DNA of 9,607 bases from Chthoniobacter sp. (GTDB taxonomy: Bacteria; Verrucomicrobiota; Verrucomicrobiia; Chthoniobacterales; Chthoniobacteraceae). Positions 1 to 4,947 of the stretch are shown here, one piece after another. The notes beneath the pieces were generated by a model. That model was not told the DNA's origin and did no database searches. It saw only the letters and a list, made by a program, of their open reading frames with translations. Positions within the stretch are counted from its first letter, which is position 1; the number at the start of each line of letters is the position of its first letter. The position numbers and the translations under genes were made by a program. Location of the stretch: positions 1 to 9,607 of the forward strand of contig JANXSB010000661.1 of the NCBI GenBank assembly GCA_025352865.1, read 5' to 3'.

Positions 1-93
1 CAAAAAAATCATGGCCGCGTCCGTCCATCCTCACGCTGCACCTCGCGCCCCGGCGCACTTTCGTTTTCGCACAGCCGCGGCTAGTCTCCCGCC
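1..93. other. Left-edge noncoding stretch upstream of the pirin gene
   Basis: This is the short region ahead of the first gene. It contains no recognisable promoter and no Shine-Dalgarno sequence. A 28-codon reading frame starts at 11 and ends at 97, overlapping the pirin start by ATGA, but its Ala/Pro/His/Arg-rich product looks like random GC-rich translation. A minus-strand ATG at 12 followed by Ile-Phe-Leu codons could begin a divergent gene that runs off the window; three further codons are not enough to judge. Confidence 0.4.
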
Positions 94-789
94 ATGATCA
101 CCCTGCGCCCTTCCGCCGCCCGCGGCCACGCCGACCACGGCTGGCTCGATACCTTTCACACCTTCTCTTTCGCCGACTACCACGACCCCGCGCACATGGG
201 TTTCCGCACGCTGCGCGTCATCAATGAAGACCGCGTCGCGCCCGGCATGGGCTTTGGCACGCACCCGCATCGCGACATGGAAATCCTCACCTACATCCTC
301 GCCGGGCGGCTCGCGCACAAGGACAGCATGGGCAATGGGCGCGAGATCGCGCCCGGCCAGCTCCAGGCGATGAGCGCCGGGACAGGCATCACCCACAGCG
401 AGTTCAACCCCTCCCGCACCGACCCCGTGCATCTCCTGCAAATCTGGCTCCTGCCCGACCGCCGCGGCCACACCCCGCGCTATGCCGAGTGGTCGCCCGC
501 GCCGGAAAAGAACAGCGCGCTCACTTTGCTCGCGTCGCCCGATGGGCGCGAAGGTTCCGCGGCGATCCATCAGGACGCACAACTGTATCTCGCAAAGCTC
601 GGTGCGGCGGCCAGCCTCACGCATCCGCTCGCCACCGGACGCGCCGCGTGGCTGCAGGTCATGCGCGGCAGCCTCACGCTCAATGGGCACGCCCTCGCCG
701 CCGGCGATGGAGCCGCGGTGGAAAGTGAAAGCGCCCTCGCGCTCCACGCCTCCACCGATGCTGAGGCACTGCTCTTCGATCTCGCGTAG
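94..789 (+). CDS. Pirin family protein, YhhW-like bicupin (possible quercetin 2,3-dioxygenase)
   Basis: This is a 231-residue cytosolic pirin, the same length as E. coli YhhW. The N-terminal cupin carries the family's metal-ligand set at the YhhW positions: His57 and His59 in HPHRDME, then His101 and Glu103 in TGITHSEF. The opening HGWLDTFHTFSFADY and the block HLLQIWLLPDRRG (from about residue 113) are also typical. The C-terminal cupin (about 150-231) is degenerate and lacks metal ligands, as usual. Some pirins of this type, including YhhW, have quercetin 2,3-dioxygenase activity in vitro, but the physiological substrate is unknown, so only the metal-binding fold is secure. The start gives the canonical N-terminus (MITLRPS); CCCGCC and no Shine-Dalgarno precede it. 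It stands alone and converges on mazG. Confidence 0.93.
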   Translation: MITLRPSAARGHADHGWLDTFHTFSFADYHDPAHMGFRTLRVINEDRVAPGMGFGTHPHRDMEILTYILAGRLAHKDSMGNGREIAPGQLQAMSAGTGITHSEFNPSRTDPVHLLQIWLLPDRRGHTPRYAEWSPAPEKNSALTLLASPDGREGSAAIHQDAQLYLAKLGAAASLTHPLATGRAAWLQVMRGSLTLNGHALAAGDGAAVESESALALHASTDAEALLFDLA

Positions 790-797
790 CAATGTGG

Positions 798-817
798 GCG
801 GCTCTTCCCAGAGCCGC
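798..817. terminator. Perfect 8-bp hairpin 3' of the pirin gene (candidate bidirectional terminator)
   Basis: The arms GCGGCTCT (798-805) and AGAGCCGC (810-817) pair perfectly around the four-base loop TCCC. The hairpin starts 8 nt after the pirin stop, in the gap between two convergent genes, which suits transcription termination in either direction. No run of T follows on either strand, so it is not a classical intrinsic terminator and may instead be a Rho-assisted or 3'-end-protecting structure. The right arm can alternatively pair with GGCTCT at 825-830. Confidence 0.5.
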
Positions 818-830
818 TTCCGCGGGCTCT

Positions 831-850
831 GCGGGACTAGGAAGTCCCGC
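831..850. terminator. Second perfect 8-bp hairpin, overlapping the mazG 3' end
   Basis: The arms GCGGGACT (831-838) and AGTCCCGC (843-850) pair perfectly around the loop AGGA. The element lies 13 nt beyond the first hairpin with the same architecture (8-bp stem, four-base loop). It contains the mazG stop codon (TAG on the minus strand, 837-839) and the last few MazG codons. A structure made of two similar hairpins suggests a paired palindromic repeat, or a bidirectional terminator for the convergent pirin and mazG genes. There is no T-tract. Confidence 0.5.
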
Positions 851-1676
851 TTCCATTCCCGCACTTCACCTCGTCCCACAGCGCATCGATCTCGGGCAGC
901 GAGAGCTTTTCCAAAACCACCCCGCGCGTCGCGGCGAGTTGCTCCACGGCGCGAAAGCGCGCGGCGAATTTCCGCGTGCCGCGGTGCAGCGCGGTCTCCG
1001 CGTCGAGGTGGAGTTTGCGGGCGAGATTCACGACCGTGAAAAGCAGGTCGCCGAGTTCGTCTTCGATGTCGTCCGTGGGCGTCTTAGGCGCGGCGAGAGC
1101 CGCGCGGATTTCGGAGATTTCCTCGTGGAGTTTGTCGAAGACTGGTGCCGCGTCCGGCCAGTCGAAGCCGAGGCGCGCGGCTTTCTTCTGCGTCTTCTGC
1201 GCGAGCATGAGCGCGGGCAGGCCGCCGGGGATTCCATCCAGTGCGCTCGCGGGCGCATCGCCTTTTTCCGCGCGTTTGATTTCCTCCCAGCGCTGGAGCA
1301 CGGCGGCGCTGTCGGCGCAGTAGTCCGCGGCGAAGACGTGCGGGTGGCGGCGCACGAGCTTCGTGGCGATTTCGCGCGCCACGTCGTCGAAGGTGAAGCG
1401 ACCTTCCTCGGCCGCGAGCTGCGCGTGAAAGACGGATTGAAGCAGCAGGTCGCCGAGTTCTTCGCGCAGGTTCGCGTCATCGCGATTGTCGATCGCGGCC
1501 ACGACTTCGTGCGCCTCCTCCAGCAGCCCCGCGCGGAGCGTGACGTGCGTCTGCTCGCGATCCCACGGGCATCCGCCAGGGCCGCGCAGTTTGGCCACGA
1601 TCTCGGTGAGTTGGTCGATCCCGGGCAGGCTCGGATCAGGCGGGAGGACGGTGGGTGTGGGTTCGGCGGATGGCAT
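837..1676 (-). CDS. mazG: Nucleoside triphosphate pyrophosphohydrolase MazG
   Basis: This 279-residue enzyme hydrolyses (d)NTPs to NMP plus pyrophosphate; in E. coli, MazG (263 aa) cleans the nucleotide pool and is linked to ppGpp control under starvation. Two tandem MazG domains are visible. The first has GGCPWDREQTH at 34-44, EExxE at 53-57 and ELGD at 73-76. The second has HEEISEI with EExxE at 185-189 and ELGD at 207-210. Between them, HPHVF, WEEIK and GIPGGLPAL are classic. The frame stays open about 250 codons upstream, but that part is an out-of-frame shadow of the DUF2270 gene plus a repeat. The chosen ATG gives a normal length, with a slightly long Pro-rich N-terminus. The upstream sequence AGAACCAAACAGCC has no Shine-Dalgarno. 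The last residues (about SGTS) are encoded by a hairpin element. Confidence 0.95.
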   Translation of the reverse strand: MPSAEPTPTVLPPDPSLPGIDQLTEIVAKLRGPGGCPWDREQTHVTLRAGLLEEAHEVVAAIDNRDDANLREELGDLLLQSVFHAQLAAEEGRFTFDDVAREIATKLVRRHPHVFAADYCADSAAVLQRWEEIKRAEKGDAPASALDGIPGGLPALMLAQKTQKKAARLGFDWPDAAPVFDKLHEEISEIRAALAAPKTPTDDIEDELGDLLFTVVNLARKLHLDAETALHRGTRKFAARFRAVEQLAATRGVVLEKLSLPEIDALWDEVKCGNGSGTS

Positions 1677-1788
1677 GGCTGTTTGGTTCTTACTCTTAAT
1701 CGTAATCTTAATCTTAATCCCGTCTGACCCGGAGAGATGAAGATGAGGATTAGGATTAGGATTAAGAGCCCCACGAAAGCCCCTCCAC
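1677..1788. other. Gap between the DUF2270 gene and mazG
   Basis: These 112 nt separate two co-directional minus-strand genes. The AT-rich centre is a hexamer inverted repeat, described separately. Beside mazG is an A-rich SD-less leader (AACCAAACAG on the minus strand, 1679-1688). The remainder next to the DUF2270 stop shows nothing recognisable. Whether mazG is cotranscribed with DUF2270 or has its own promoter here cannot be told from the sequence. Confidence 0.6.
1693..1768. repeat. TTAATC/GGATTA hexamer repeats arranged as a long inverted repeat
   Basis: The left arm (1693-1720) consists of near-perfect hexamer units (CTTAAT, CGTAAT, CTTAAT, CTTAAT). The right arm (1747-1768) has GGATTA three times followed by AGAG. 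The first 22 bases of the left arm match the complement of the right arm at 19 of 22 positions; two of the three mismatches become G-U pairs in the plus-strand RNA. About 30 nt of loop separate the arms. The block is strikingly AT-rich in a GC-rich neighbourhood and has no coding role. It may be a dispersed intergenic palindrome, a processing or attenuation hairpin upstream of mazG, or an expanded simple-sequence repeat. Confidence 0.75.
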
Positions 1789-2502
1789 TCAAATCCGCCA
1801 CAGCGCCCGGTGCGTGCCGAACTCCGAGATTTCGCTGTGCGTATTTTTGCCGATGTAAATGGTGACGCCGATGACGCTGACAAAAGTGCCGACAAAGATC
1901 GAGGCCACGAGCCAGCTCGGGATGCTCGTGCCGACGCGGAGCGCCGCGTAAAACGATGCGAACGAGTCGATGGGCGGCTGCGCGTGGAGGAAAATTTTCG
2001 TGATCCACGCGGTAAGGATGATGAGGAAAATGAAAATGTAATTGCGCTTGAGCCGCCGCCCCACCGCCTCAAACGCGCTGATTTTGAACGACGGCAGGAG
2101 CAAATCCTCGCACACCAGTTTCTGCCACTCGCCTTGGAGGAGCTTCGTGTTTTGCGCCACGATCGGGACGAGAAAATGCGCCTCCAGCATGCGCACGCGG
2201 GCGCGGAAGGCGTCGTAGAACCGGTACCGCCGCGCCTCGATCCAGAGCATGATCCAGACGATGGCGATATTGAAAAAAAAGATGATGTGCGGCACCCGCT
2301 CAATGGAAAATGCAACCGTGAAAATCGTGGATGTGGTGGTGATTGCCCAGTTCGTCGTCGAGTCCAGCCGTGCGCGCCACGCCATGATGCGGCCGAGTTC
2401 GCCGCGGTAGAAATGCGCCATCGCATTCACGTAGCTCGGGTCGAAACGCGGCGGCGCTTTCGGCGGCTCGTTCGGCGGTGGCGGCTCGGGCTCTGCGCTC
2501 AT
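1789..2502 (-). CDS. DUF2270 family predicted integral membrane protein
   Basis: This 237-residue inner-membrane protein has no known function. After a Pro/Glu-rich cytosolic N-terminus (1-20) comes the block that identifies DUF2270: HFYRGELGRIMAWRARLD, then TTNWAI (49-54), and later WIEARRYRFYDAFRARVRMLE. Four hydrophobic stretches are visible at about 52-67, 72-88, 155-173 and 196-217, giving two hairpins joined by a charged loop of about 65 residues. The start is set by the end of the frame and sits close to the divergent gap; AGCCGCCACCTTTCCCGC precedes it with no Shine-Dalgarno. The gene lies upstream of mazG on the same strand, 112 nt away, and is divergent from the PepSY gene. Family assignment is from motif recognition; no biochemical role should be inferred. 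Confidence 0.85.
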   Translation of the reverse strand: MSAEPEPPPPNEPPKAPPRFDPSYVNAMAHFYRGELGRIMAWRARLDSTTNWAITTTSTIFTVAFSIERVPHIIFFFNIAIVWIMLWIEARRYRFYDAFRARVRMLEAHFLVPIVAQNTKLLQGEWQKLVCEDLLLPSFKISAFEAVGRRLKRNYIFIFLIILTAWITKIFLHAQPPIDSFASFYAALRVGTSIPSWLVASIFVGTFVSVIGVTIYIGKNTHSEISEFGTHRALWRI

Positions 2503-2653
2503 GCGGGAAAGGTGGCGGCTGCGCGCGGCGCAGGCAAGCGCGGTGGCGAGAATGAAGATGCTGTCATTGTCGCGGCGGGTCTTGGCGCGGGCGGAGCGGC
2601 TGCGCTATGCGGCAGGTGGTACTTCCGCCAAAAACCAAACAGAAATCAACGCC
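2503..2653. promoter_or_regulatory. Divergent intergenic region between DUF2270 and PepSY genes
   Basis: These 151 nt must carry the promoters for both divergent genes. The best plus-strand sigma-70-like candidate is TTGGCG (2582-2587), an 18-nt spacer and TATGCG (2606-2611). It matches consensus at only 4 of 6 and 3 of 6 positions, so it is weak. The last 25 nt before the PepSY start are A-rich (AAAAACCAAACAG) with no Shine-Dalgarno. No convincing operator or long hairpin is seen. A frame open through this stretch is not conserved-looking and was not called. Confidence 0.35.
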
Positions 2654-3010
2654 ATGAAATCCACGAACCTCATCACCACCATCGTCGCGCTCGTCGCCAC
2701 CGCCGTGCTCGGACTCACCTCCGCCACGGCCAAGGACAAGGGCGATCCGAAGCTCCTCGCCAAAGCGAAAATCTCGAAAGCCGTGGCGGAAAAGACCGCG
2801 CTGACCAAAGCCCCGGACGGCACCGTGAAAGACGCCGAACTCGAGGAGGAAAACGGCAAGCTCGTGTGGTCGTTCGACATTGCGCGCCCCGGCACAAAGG
2901 ACATTACCGAAGTGCAGGTCGATGCGATCACCGGGAAGATCGTGACCGTGGATGTCGAGACGCCGAAGGACCAAGCCAAGGAAGACAAGGAAAAGGCCGG
3001 CAAGAAGTAA
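2654..3010 (+). CDS. Secreted PepSY domain protein
   Basis: This small exported protein of 118 residues has a typical signal peptide (1-26): a Lys near the start, a hydrophobic core ITTIVALVATAVLGL, and a probable cleavage after SATA. Residues 34-101 form a single PepSY domain, with AKAKISKAVAEKTAL, ENGKLVWSFDI and the hallmark VQVDAITGKIVTVDVE. A very Lys-rich tail follows. PepSY domains occur in inhibitory propeptides of M4 peptidases and in many periplasmic proteins encoded next to two-component systems; their ligands are mostly undefined. The internal ATG at 2654 was chosen because it creates the signal peptide; the upstream in-frame extension is Arg/Ala-rich noise. It sits 79 nt before the response-regulator gene with a hairpin between, so it may be an accessory sensor, a target or merely a neighbour. 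Confidence 0.88.
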   Translation: MKSTNLITTIVALVATAVLGLTSATAKDKGDPKLLAKAKISKAVAEKTALTKAPDGTVKDAELEEENGKLVWSFDIARPGTKDITEVQVDAITGKIVTVDVETPKDQAKEDKEKAGKK

Positions 3011-3026
3011 CGGCTCCCGCGTTTCA

Positions 3027-3056
3027 CCAGCCGCCGCACACCCGCGTGGCGGCTGG
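3027..3056. terminator. 9-bp hairpin between the PepSY and response-regulator genes
   Basis: The arms CCAGCCGCC (3027-3035) and GGCGGCTGG (3048-3056) are perfectly complementary around a 12-nt loop, starting 16 nt after the PepSY stop codon. It could partly terminate transcription or stabilise the PepSY mRNA, uncoupling abundant PepSY from lower regulator levels. There is no T-tract downstream, so a classical intrinsic terminator is unlikely. Confidence 0.45.
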
Positions 3057-3089
3057 CTCGCGCAGGCGTCTTGTGAAATCATTCCGCGC

Positions 3090-3764
3090 ATGAATGTCCT
3101 CGTCGTCGAAGACGAAAAGAAAACCGCCGCGCTCATCCGCAAGGCCCTCGAAGCCGAGGGCATGACCGTCGAGCTGCTGCACCGCGGCGATGAAGTCGTC
3201 CCGCGCGCCACGGCTGCGAGCTTCGACGCCATCGTCCTCGACATCATGCTGCCCGGCCACGAGGGCCTGACCGCGCTGCGCCTGCTGCGCGCCAATGGCA
3301 TCGCCACGCCCGTCCTGCTCCTCTCCGCGCGCGGCGAGGTGGACGAGCGCGTGAACGGCCTCGACGCCGGCGCCGACGACTACCTGCCCAAACCCTTCGT
3401 CCTCGCCGAACTCATCGCCCGCCTCCGCGCACTGGTGCGACGCACGGCGGGACGCGCGCCCGCGAAAATGAACGTCGCCGACCTCACGCTCGACACCCTC
3501 ACCCGCGTGGCGCACCGCGGCGGCGCATCCATCCCACTCACACCGCGCGAGTTTCGCCTGCTCGAGTTTCTCATGCGCGCACCGGGCCGCGTGCGCTCGC
3601 GGGCGGAAATTTTGGAAAATGTGTGGGACTACACTTTCGATCCCGGCACGAACATCGTGGACGTGTGCGTGAAGCGGCTGCGCGAAAAAATCGACACCGA
3701 CGGCGGGGCCAAGCTGCTGCACAACGTGCGCGGCGAAGGCTTCGTGATGAAAGCCGAGCCATGA
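3090..3764 (+). CDS. OmpR/PhoB-family DNA-binding response regulator
   Basis: This 224-residue transcription factor would be phosphorylated by the adjacent kinase. The receiver domain (1-118) has the acidic pair Glu7/Asp8, phospho-acceptor Asp51 in IVLDIMLPG, the switch Ser79 in LLLSAR and Lys101 in YLPKPF. The C-terminal winged-helix domain (about 128-222) has LTPREFRLLEFLMRAPGRV, ILENVWDYTFDPGTNIVDVCVKRLREKID and the wing VRGEGFVM. The sequence style is closest to CusR/QseB-like regulators, but the regulon cannot be read from it. The start at 3090 gives the standard MNVLVVEDE N-terminus; a 46-codon upstream extension is basic and noncoding-like. No Shine-Dalgarno precedes it. Its stop overlaps the kinase start by ATGA, indicating coupled translation. 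Confidence 0.95.
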   Translation: MNVLVVEDEKKTAALIRKALEAEGMTVELLHRGDEVVPRATAASFDAIVLDIMLPGHEGLTALRLLRANGIATPVLLLSARGEVDERVNGLDAGADDYLPKPFVLAELIARLRALVRRTAGRAPAKMNVADLTLDTLTRVAHRGGASIPLTPREFRLLEFLMRAPGRVRSRAEILENVWDYTFDPGTNIVDVCVKRLREKIDTDGGAKLLHNVRGEGFVMKAEP

Positions 3765-4816
3765 CCATCCGCTCGCGCCTCACCTTTTGGTACGCGGGCG
3801 TGCTTTTCGCCTCGCTCATTCTTTTCAGCGCGCTGCTTTACCACGAGTGGCATACCGATCCGTCCGCTCCGCCGCCCGCCGAGGTCGTCGCTGAGGAGGG
3901 TACCCTCAGCGATCTGGCGGAAGACCTTTGCATCAGCGCCATTCCCGCGGCCCTGCTCGGGCTCGGCGGCGGCTGGTGGCTGATGCGCCGCGCGCTCGCG
4001 CCCGTGGCCGCGCTCACCGCCGCCGCCGAGCGCGTGAATGACGGCAGCCTCCGCACCCAGCTCCCGCGCACCGGCAGCGGCGACGAACTCGACCGCCTCA
4101 CCGAAGTCTTCAACCAAATGACCGCGCGGCTCGCGGATTCCTTCCAGCGCATTCGCGAGTTCACGCTGCGCGCTTCGCACGAGCTGAAAACCCCGCTCAC
4201 CGTGATGCGCGGCGGGCTCGAAACCACGCTCCGCGAGCAGTCGCTGTCCGCGGAGCAGCGCGAGAATCTGCTCGGCGAAATCGATGAAATCGACCGGCTC
4301 GCGAAGATCGTCGATGGCCTCACGCTGCTCACCAAAGCTGACGCCGGACTCATCGCGCTCAACGACGAACCCGTGGCGCTCGACGACCTCGTCCGCGACG
4401 CCGCCGGCGACGGCGAAATCCTCGCCCAGCCGCACGGCATCCACATTTCCATCGCGCAATGCGACACCGCCACCGTGCGCGGCGACCAGCACCGCCTCCG
4501 CCAGGTGCTGCTCAATCTCACCGACAACGCGGTGAAGTACAACGAGCCCGGCGGCACTGTAACCCTCGCGCTCCGCCGCAATGGCGACACCGCTGAACTC
4601 GCCATCGCCAACACCGGCCCCGGCATTCCGCCCGACCAGCATGCGCGGCTTTTCGAGCCCTTTTTCCGCGGCGACACCGCCCACGTCATCGAAGGCAGCG
4701 GTCTCGGCCTCACCATCTGCCGCTGGATCGTCACCGCCCACCGCGGCACGATCCAGATCGCATCCGAGCCGGAAAAAATGACGACCGCGACCGTGCGGCT
4801 GCCGCTGGCGGAATAG
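3761..4816 (+). CDS. Compact HAMP-containing sensor histidine kinase
   Basis: This is the 351-residue membrane kinase partner of the preceding regulator. Transmembrane segments lie at about 10-27 and 56-75, leaving a periplasmic loop of only about 28 residues (His28, His31, then Pro/Glu/Asp-rich). A HAMP linker (about 73-130) begins WWLMRRALAPVAALTAAAERV. The HisKA H-box is FTLRASHELKTPLTVMRGG, with phospho-acceptor His140. The HATPase domain has the N-box NLTDNAVKY (252-260), G1 NTGPGIP (284-290), the F-box LFEPFFR and G2 GSGLGL (312-317). All catalytic motifs are intact. The tiny sensor loop argues against binding a large ligand; intramembrane sensing, cation or pH sensing, or a partner protein such as the nearby PepSY protein is more plausible (inference). 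The start shares ATGA with the regulator stop. Confidence 0.94.
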   Translation: MTIRSRLTFWYAGVLFASLILFSALLYHEWHTDPSAPPPAEVVAEEGTLSDLAEDLCISAIPAALLGLGGGWWLMRRALAPVAALTAAAERVNDGSLRTQLPRTGSGDELDRLTEVFNQMTARLADSFQRIREFTLRASHELKTPLTVMRGGLETTLREQSLSAEQRENLLGEIDEIDRLAKIVDGLTLLTKADAGLIALNDEPVALDDLVRDAAGDGEILAQPHGIHISIAQCDTATVRGDQHRLRQVLLNLTDNAVKYNEPGGTVTLALRRNGDTAELAIANTGPGIPPDQHARLFEPFFRGDTAHVIEGSGLGLTICRWIVTAHRGTIQIASEPEKMTTATVRLPLAE

Positions 4817-4828
4817 GCGGCGGCGGGC

Positions 4829-4890
4829 AGAGGTATGAAAGGCAGGGCTGGCTCCGCACTCATCATTCATCATTCATACCTCATACCTCT
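4829..4890. repeat. Heptamer tandem repeats with an inverted copy after the kinase gene
   Basis: From 4861 to 4888 four 7-bp units run without interruption: CATCATT twice, then CATACCT twice. An inverted counterpart, AGAGGTATGA, lies at 4829-4838, starting 12 nt after the kinase stop. It pairs perfectly with TCATACCTCT at 4881-4890 or, in an alternative register, over 10 bp with TTCATACCTC at 4873-4882 using 4830-4839. This allows two mutually exclusive long-loop hairpins. The block is AT-rich relative to its surroundings and may be a dispersed intergenic repeat or a 3'-end structure. Confidence 0.7.
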
Positions 4891-4900
4891 CCCCACAATC

Positions 4901-4912
4901 CCGCCTAGGCGG
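4901..4912. promoter_or_regulatory. Perfect 12-bp palindrome CCGCCTAGGCGG upstream of asnB
   Basis: This perfect dyad is centred on CTAG and lies 35 nt before the asnB start. It directly abuts the -24 element of the sigma-54-like promoter. As DNA it could be an operator for a dimeric regulator; as RNA it would be a stem with no proper loop, so a terminator role is less likely. CTAG-centred palindromes are uncommon by chance in GC-rich sequence, but a short GC palindrome alone proves little. Confidence 0.35.
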
Positions 4913-4929
4913 CTGGCACGCGGCTCGCT
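4913..4929 (+). promoter_or_regulatory. Sigma-54 (RpoN)-type -24/-12 promoter candidate for the asnB operon
   Basis: The sequence CTGGCACG-N4-TCGCT matches the consensus YTGGCACG-N4-TTGCW at every defined position except one (C for the first-listed second T of TTGC). The invariant GG (4915-4916) and GC (4927-4928) have the canonical 12-bp offset. The predicted transcription start is near 4940, leaving a leader of only about 8 nt before asnB. If real, the polysaccharide operon would need an enhancer-binding activator, which is not encoded in the window. Sigma-54 control of exopolysaccharide/PEP-CTERM loci through PrsK/PrsR is known in some bacteria and makes this attractive. No competing sigma-70 promoter stands out; TAAATA at 4929-4934 has no partner at proper spacing. 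Confidence 0.45.
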
Positions 4930-4947
4930 AAATAGGGCGCGACAACC

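Noticed and set aside
1..12. Possible divergent gene start on the minus strand at the left edge
   Set aside because: Only four codons (Met-Ile-Phe-Leu) are visible and the upstream sequence has no convincing start signals.
11..97. Small frame (28 residues) overlapping the pirin start by ATGA
   Set aside because: Its composition is Ala/Pro/His/Arg random-like, it has no ribosome site, and one ATGA coincidence is expected in such sequence.
792..1727. 311-codon plus-strand frame across mazG
   Set aside because: It has no domain signature and is the reverse complement of a complete MazG; it arises from GC-biased codon use.
1693..1768. CRISPR array or riboswitch reading of the hexamer repeat
   Set aside because: The units are 6 bp with no spacers, and the arms form one hairpin; no CRISPR or aptamer-like architecture is visible.
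1677..2426. Long in-frame N-terminal extension of MazG (frame open about 250 codons upstream)
   Set aside because: The extension crosses the hexamer repeat and then runs out of frame through the DUF2270 gene, giving Ser/Arg-rich noise. MazG already has normal length from 1676.
2582..2611. Sigma-70-like TTGGCG-18-TATGCG upstream of the PepSY gene as a firm promoter
   Set aside because: Only 7 of 12 consensus bases match, which is common by chance; it is mentioned only as the best available candidate.
2501..2653. N-terminal extension of the PepSY protein from an ATG at 2501
   Set aside because: It would bury the clear signal peptide that begins at 2654, and it overlaps the start region of the divergent DUF2270 gene.
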